The notes under the pieces: generated by a model
Told to the model about the DNA's origin: nothing
The model's input: only the letters and a program-made list of their open reading frames with translations
Database searches by the model: none
Part shown: positions 41,201 through 47,200 of the stretch, piece after piece
How the letters are laid out: every line of letters starts with the position of its first letter
How positions within the stretch are numbered: the stretch's first letter is position 1
Translations under genes and position numbers: made by a program
Source: Verrucomicrobium spinosum DSM 4136 = JCM 18804
GTDB taxonomy: Bacteria > Verrucomicrobiota > Verrucomicrobiia > Verrucomicrobiales > Verrucomicrobiaceae
NCBI RefSeq assembly: GCF_000172155.1
Contig: NZ_ABIZ01000001.1
Location: forward strand, 1,674,001 to 1,738,000
Reading direction: 5' to 3'
DNA length: 64,000 nt

Positions 41201-44200
41201 TTCGCCTTTGATGCGGACGCCAAGACGCTGACTTCCCAGGCCGTCATGCCGGACCGCCTCATGGACCTGGAGTTCCTCACGCTGCCGGATGGCACCGTGC
41301 AGGCTTATGGTCTGCACAACGTGCCAGCCACCCAGGGCAGCGCGGCCGTCTCCCAGCTTCGCGTGTACTCCGTGAACCCCACGGATGGCACGTTGACGAT
41401 GCTCGGCAGCACCGATGCCAGGTTGAGCAACGCCAAGTCCATCGTGATCGGGCCGGAGATCGTCCAGGAACTGGGCTCCTTCTCCACGAACATTGCCCAG
41501 GGGCGCTTCGTGTATGTGGCCAGCGCGGACAACAACGCCCTCGTAGTGTTTGACCAGTTCAGCACCGATGGCACCGACCAGGCCATCGACGGGCAGCTGG
41601 AGTTCCGCCAGCTCCTCCGCGAAGGGGTGAATGGCGTGCGCGGCATCGCCGGGGCGAAGGCCCTGGTCTTCAGTGTTGCGGTGCCAGACACCACCCTCGA
41701 CTTCCGCGGCGTGGATATCGATGAGACCAACCGCACCATCGCCACCGAGCGTGACCATGGCCTGACCACGGGCCAGAAGGTCTGGTTCGAGGCCGGCGAG
41801 GCCCCTGTCGGGGTCACCCCGGGCGTGGAGTACTACGTCCGCGTGGTGGATCGCTTCCACTTCCAGCTCGCGGAGACGGCAGATGCCGCCCGTGGCGCGG
41901 GGGCGGCGCAGGTCGCTGGCAGCACCGGTACGATCCAGGGCCTGGTGGCTGTCACGGGACTGGGTGACTTCAAGCTCCACACCTCCATCCCGGAAGGTGC
42001 TTTCCTCTATGCCATTGGCGAGAACTCCGTGGCGGTCTTCAGCCGCGACATCGATCCGGTGAGCAACACCGTTGGCCAGCTCAGCTTCACCCAGGTCATC
42101 CGCAACCGCGTGGGGAACATGACCAGCGGGGCCAACGAAGGCCTGTTCAACCCGAACAGCATTTACGTTGACCCCTCAGATCCGGCCACCGTGTTTGTGG
42201 GCAGCTCCTTTGACCCGCTCATTGACCAGGCTCCGGGTGGTTTCGTCACCCTGCACAACAACAAGGTGGACAGCATCTCCGTGCCGAACTCGGAGATTCA
42301 CGTGGACTTCGCCAACATGAAGGGCCTGTCCATCACCACAGGTGCTGGCGATGACTTCATCACCATCAACGAGGCTCCGAACGACCGGAACCGCAACGTT
42401 GAGACCACCCTGGTGAAGGATGCCAATGGGGAGATCATCGAGACCAACGCCATCACCATCACCATCACCACGGGTGACGGGTTCGACTCCCTGACCATCA
42501 ATGACGCCGCTGCGGCCATCAATGCCGACCTCCAGGGCGGTGACGACACCGTGACGGTGCGCAGCAAGCGTGACCCGGTCATCGACATCGCCGCCGGCGA
42601 CGGCAACGACAAGGCGGTGGTGGAGTTCATCTCCGACGGTACGATCCTCAACATCTCCGGCATCAACAAGGCTCTTGTTGATACCTCGAACATCCAGGGC
42701 AACGGCCAGGTGAACATGTCCGGCAGCAATGCCGGTGAGAACGTGATCTTCACGCAGAACTCCGTCTCCGGCAGCCAGGCCGCCCTGGACGCCATCGGAG
42801 CCCGTGTGGAGAATGCCAATGATCCGAACTCGCTCTATGCTCAAGGTTCCGTCGGCACGGCGGGCAGCACCTCCGGCTCTGGCACCACCGTCACCATCGC
42901 AGAAGGCGAGGGGATCGTGCTGGATGCCAGCGGTACCAGACTGCCGGAAGATCCGGTGATCACCTACGGCGAGGCCCAGAACGGCCTCCTCGGCAAGCGC
43001 GTCACCTACAGCTTCGCCTGGGATCTCAATGGCGATGGCAGCTACACCGAGTACGAGCAGGTCTTCCTGGACTACGTGGTGACCGCGCAGGTGAATGAGG
43101 ACTTCCTGGCCTATCTGCAGACCCATGCCGAGCCGGGGGCGGGGACGAATCTCCTCGATCCGAGCCTGCAGGCGTTTGACCTGGTCGCCCGCACCATCCT
43201 GGTGGAAAAATCCCCGGTCATCGAGCTGAGCTGGGACGACCTGGTGGACTTTGGCTTCTCCAACGCCGACATCGTCGGCGCCATCGAGAAGCGCCTTCCG
43301 CTGCGCATCACCCGCGTGGAGCAGCACTTCGACGTGGAGGGTCAGTTGATCCTGCAGAATGAGCAGTCCCGCATCATTGAGGAGAGCGACGATGAGGTCA
43401 CCATCACGGTGACGGATGCCCTGCCGACCCTCAAGGTCACCGGACCTGCCCAGTTCGAGGTCAGCCTGGTGAACAAGCCCTACAAGCTGGATCTGAAGTA
43501 CTCCGATCCGGGCGGCGACATCATCAAGACCTGGACCGTGAACTGGGGGGATGGCACCTCCAGCACCTACCGCAGTGAGCCGAATGCGATCCATCAGTAT
43601 GACCGCCCTGGCGTGTACCAGACCAGCGTGGTGGCGGTGGATGATGATGGCAACGTCCTCTCCCAGCAGACGGTGCAGGTGACGGTGAGCTTTGGCCCGG
43701 ACTCCGTGGCCGTGAACAAGGCCCTGCTGGGCTCTGAGATCACGAACGGCACCTACGTCACCCAGGAAGGTGCTGGCATCGCGCTGCAAGGCGCGGCCGC
43801 CGGTACTCCAGACGCAGACTCCTTTGTCTGGCGTGTCAACGGCCATGTGGCTGGCAGCGGTCAGAACCTGAACCTCACCTGGGCCAATCTCGTGGCGATG
43901 GGGGTCACCAATGACGGCACCTATGATGTGACGTTGACGGTGACCTATAACAACGGTGCTGAAGTGGTGACCTCCCGCGTGGCACCGCTGCAGGTGAACA
44001 ACGTCCTGCCTTCTGGTGATCTCGTGAACGTGGGCCAGTGGCCGCAGGGCAGCTCTCCGGTGGTTCAGTTTGTGAACGTCACCGATCCGGCGGACATCAC
44101 CTTCAGCTACCAGATCTATGTGCCCAAGGATCCGGACTTTGTGAAGCCGGAGCCAGCCCCGCTGGATGCCTCCAGTCCGAACTATGCCGCGCAAGTGGCC

Positions 44201-47200
44201 ACCCTCCTGAAACTGGATGTGGATCTGGCGCTGCTACAGTCCTCCGGTCTGGCGGACGCTCTAGCCCGCATCGCCGCCATTGAGGAGCTCAAGGATGACG
44301 TACAGCGCGGAGCAGACACCACCCTGCTCTCCACGCTGGGAGATGCCCTGGTCGCCGGTGCCGACACGAGCCTCGTGCTGCAGGCCTCCACCAACGCCAT
44401 TCGCTTCAGCGATGGCAGTGCGGCCACGCAGTCCGGGTTTGAGCAGGCCCTCAAGTCCCTGGTGCAGGAGCTCGTGGATGCGGATGGAGTCGCGGGTGCG
44501 ACTGCCGAAGGCCGCGACGCGATCCGCAGCCTGATGACAAACCTGGGACGCCTGGATCCCGCCAGCGCCACCTTTGCCGCCGATGTGCAGACCATCGCCG
44601 CACTCGGCACCCAGGTGGATGCCGTGAGCGTTATTGCCACGAACTTCTCCCAGCAGATTGCCGCTCTCGTGGAGCAGAGCAACGGGCTGGTCTTCAAGGC
44701 TGCCTCGCAGTCCTACACCCTGCCGACCAGCCTCACGGCCCGGTCCGGCGTGTACACTGTGGTGGGCCGCATCTTTGACGGTGGCGGCTATCGCGAGGTG
44801 CAGACCAAGGTGACCGTGGTGAATGAAGCCCCGCTCCTGGCGATTGACTTCAACCAGACCATCGTGGTCGCCAACGAAGGCTCCGTGGCCATCGTGACCG
44901 GCACTTATTACAACCCGGGCGGTCTGCCGCTGCGCGACATGATCGCCCAGTACGAGGGCATGGCCGACGGGGAAACCTACGGCACGGTGACGTTCACCCA
45001 GCCCGATGCCAACGGCAACGGCACCTGGACCTGGACCCACACGCTCGATGACGGTCCGATCGACTCCCAGAAAAAGGTCATCATCACGGCCTACGATCAG
45101 GACATCTCCCAGCTCAACCCGCTGGGCACGCCCACGCAGACCTCCTTTGAGCTGCAAATCATCAACGTGGGCCCGACCGTGGAGCTCGATCCGATCGTGA
45201 TCAATGAAGGGGACATCTTCACCCTTGATCTGAGCGGAGCGCAGGATCCCTCCAGCGCTGACAACAGCGGACCCTTCAGCTACACCTACAACTACGGCGA
45301 TGGGAAAGGCTTCGTCTCCGGTTCGATGGTACAGCAGGTGCCGTCCACCGTGGTGGATGACAATGGAGAACTGATCATCCAGGGTCGTGTGATCGACAAG
45401 GATGGCGGCGCAGGCAAAGTGTCGCAGAAGGTGACGATCCTGAACGTCAGTCCGACGGTTCATGACCTCGCGGTGAGCGGCCCGGTCCTGGAGACCGGCA
45501 CGGTCACTCTCACCGGCAAGTTCACTGACCCGGGCGCTGGCGATGACCATATGCTCACCATCGACTGGGCGGACGGCTCCACCGAGACGCTCACGATCAC
45601 CGCGGCCAATCCGGCCAGCTTCGCCATCAACCAGGCGGGCAGCGGATTCGTGAACACGGTGAATGCAGCGGTCTCCGGCGGCTCCGGCACCGGCATGATC
45701 GTCAATCTCCTGGCCGGTGAGGACGGCGGCCTCGCGGCCGTTCAGGTGGTCAGCACCGGCTCGGGCTACCGTGCGGGAGATGTGCTCAGCATCGGGAACG
45801 CCAGCTTCACCCTGGTGGCCCTGCGGACCGGCACCACCACAGACTTTGCCCTCAAGCACACGTACAACGACGACGCTCTGCTCCCCGGCGGTCAGGGTAC
45901 GGACGTGTACACCATCAAAGTCACCGCGACGGATGACGACAACGGCAGCGGCTCCGCCACCGTGGGTGCCACTGTCATCAACGCAGATCCGACGATCAGC
46001 GCCCCCACCCTCACGCTCACGAATGGTGATGACCTGCCCACCAATGGCAGCGGCGATCCCACGGTGACGGGCGGCACGGTGGTGAACCTGAGCGGATCCT
46101 TCGAGGATCTCGGCCCTGAGGACACTCACACCGTCACGATCGACTGGGGTGATGGCACCAGCGACACGCTGACCTTTGGCGGGAACACGGTCATCGACTT
46201 CGAGCGCGATGGCCAGCTCAACCCGCTGCTCTCAGGCGATCTGGCCGGCAATGCCTATCTCGACCAGGCAGGCGGCCGTGGCTTCACCATCTCGACCGGG
46301 GATCCGTCCCGTCCGCCGATGATCTTTGATTCCGCGAACCCGACCGGCGGCGACTTTGACATCGCCACGCCCAACATCCACTACGGTGGCCTGGGGCAGC
46401 ATGCCACGGTGCAGGCACCCGGCTCGGTGGTGACGGGCAAGTACGGCAGCTTCAGCTTGCTGGAGGACGGCAGCTACTCCTATGTGGTGAACAGCAACAG
46501 CCCCTCCCTGGCGATGCTGCAGGCCGGCCAGACGCTGACGGAGACCTTCCACTACACCCTGACCAATGGCGTGCGCGCCAGCCTGGACATTGTGGTGGGC
46601 CGCTCCAGCAGTGATCCGACGGTGGCCACCACGGCCAACGGCAGTGCCAATCCCTACACCGGCACCCTGCCTCTTGTTGGCACGGAGGTGGCCAATGTGA
46701 TCGTCTCCGACGAGTCCCTCCGCATTGAGGGAGCCTCCACCACAACGGGTGAAGGCATGAACAACCTCGCCCTGGGCAAGGTGCTCATCATCTCCAAGGA
46801 TGGCGACGCCACCAACCCCAACGACGATGAAGCAGGTGGCAGGCTCATCTTCGACTTCAAGAGCCCGGTCTATCTCGAAAGCATCGATATCATCGACATC
46901 AACGAGAAGGGGGGCACCATCCAGATCTACGACGCCCAGGGTCGCCTGCTCTCCACCACGGTGATCCCGGCGGTGGGTGAGAACACCCTGCAGACGGTCT
47001 TCGTGAAGGGCCAGCCCAACGGCTCCCCGTATGAGGCCAGCCGCATGGTCGTCACCCTCGCAGGCGATGGCGCGATCTCCGAGCTGGTGTACAAGGATGT
47101 GCACCCGGTGCGCGAGTTCAGCATCAACCACCGCTACCTTGAGGAGTCAGCTCCTGGAACCCCGCACCAGATCAAAGTGACGGTGGAGGACGATGACGGC

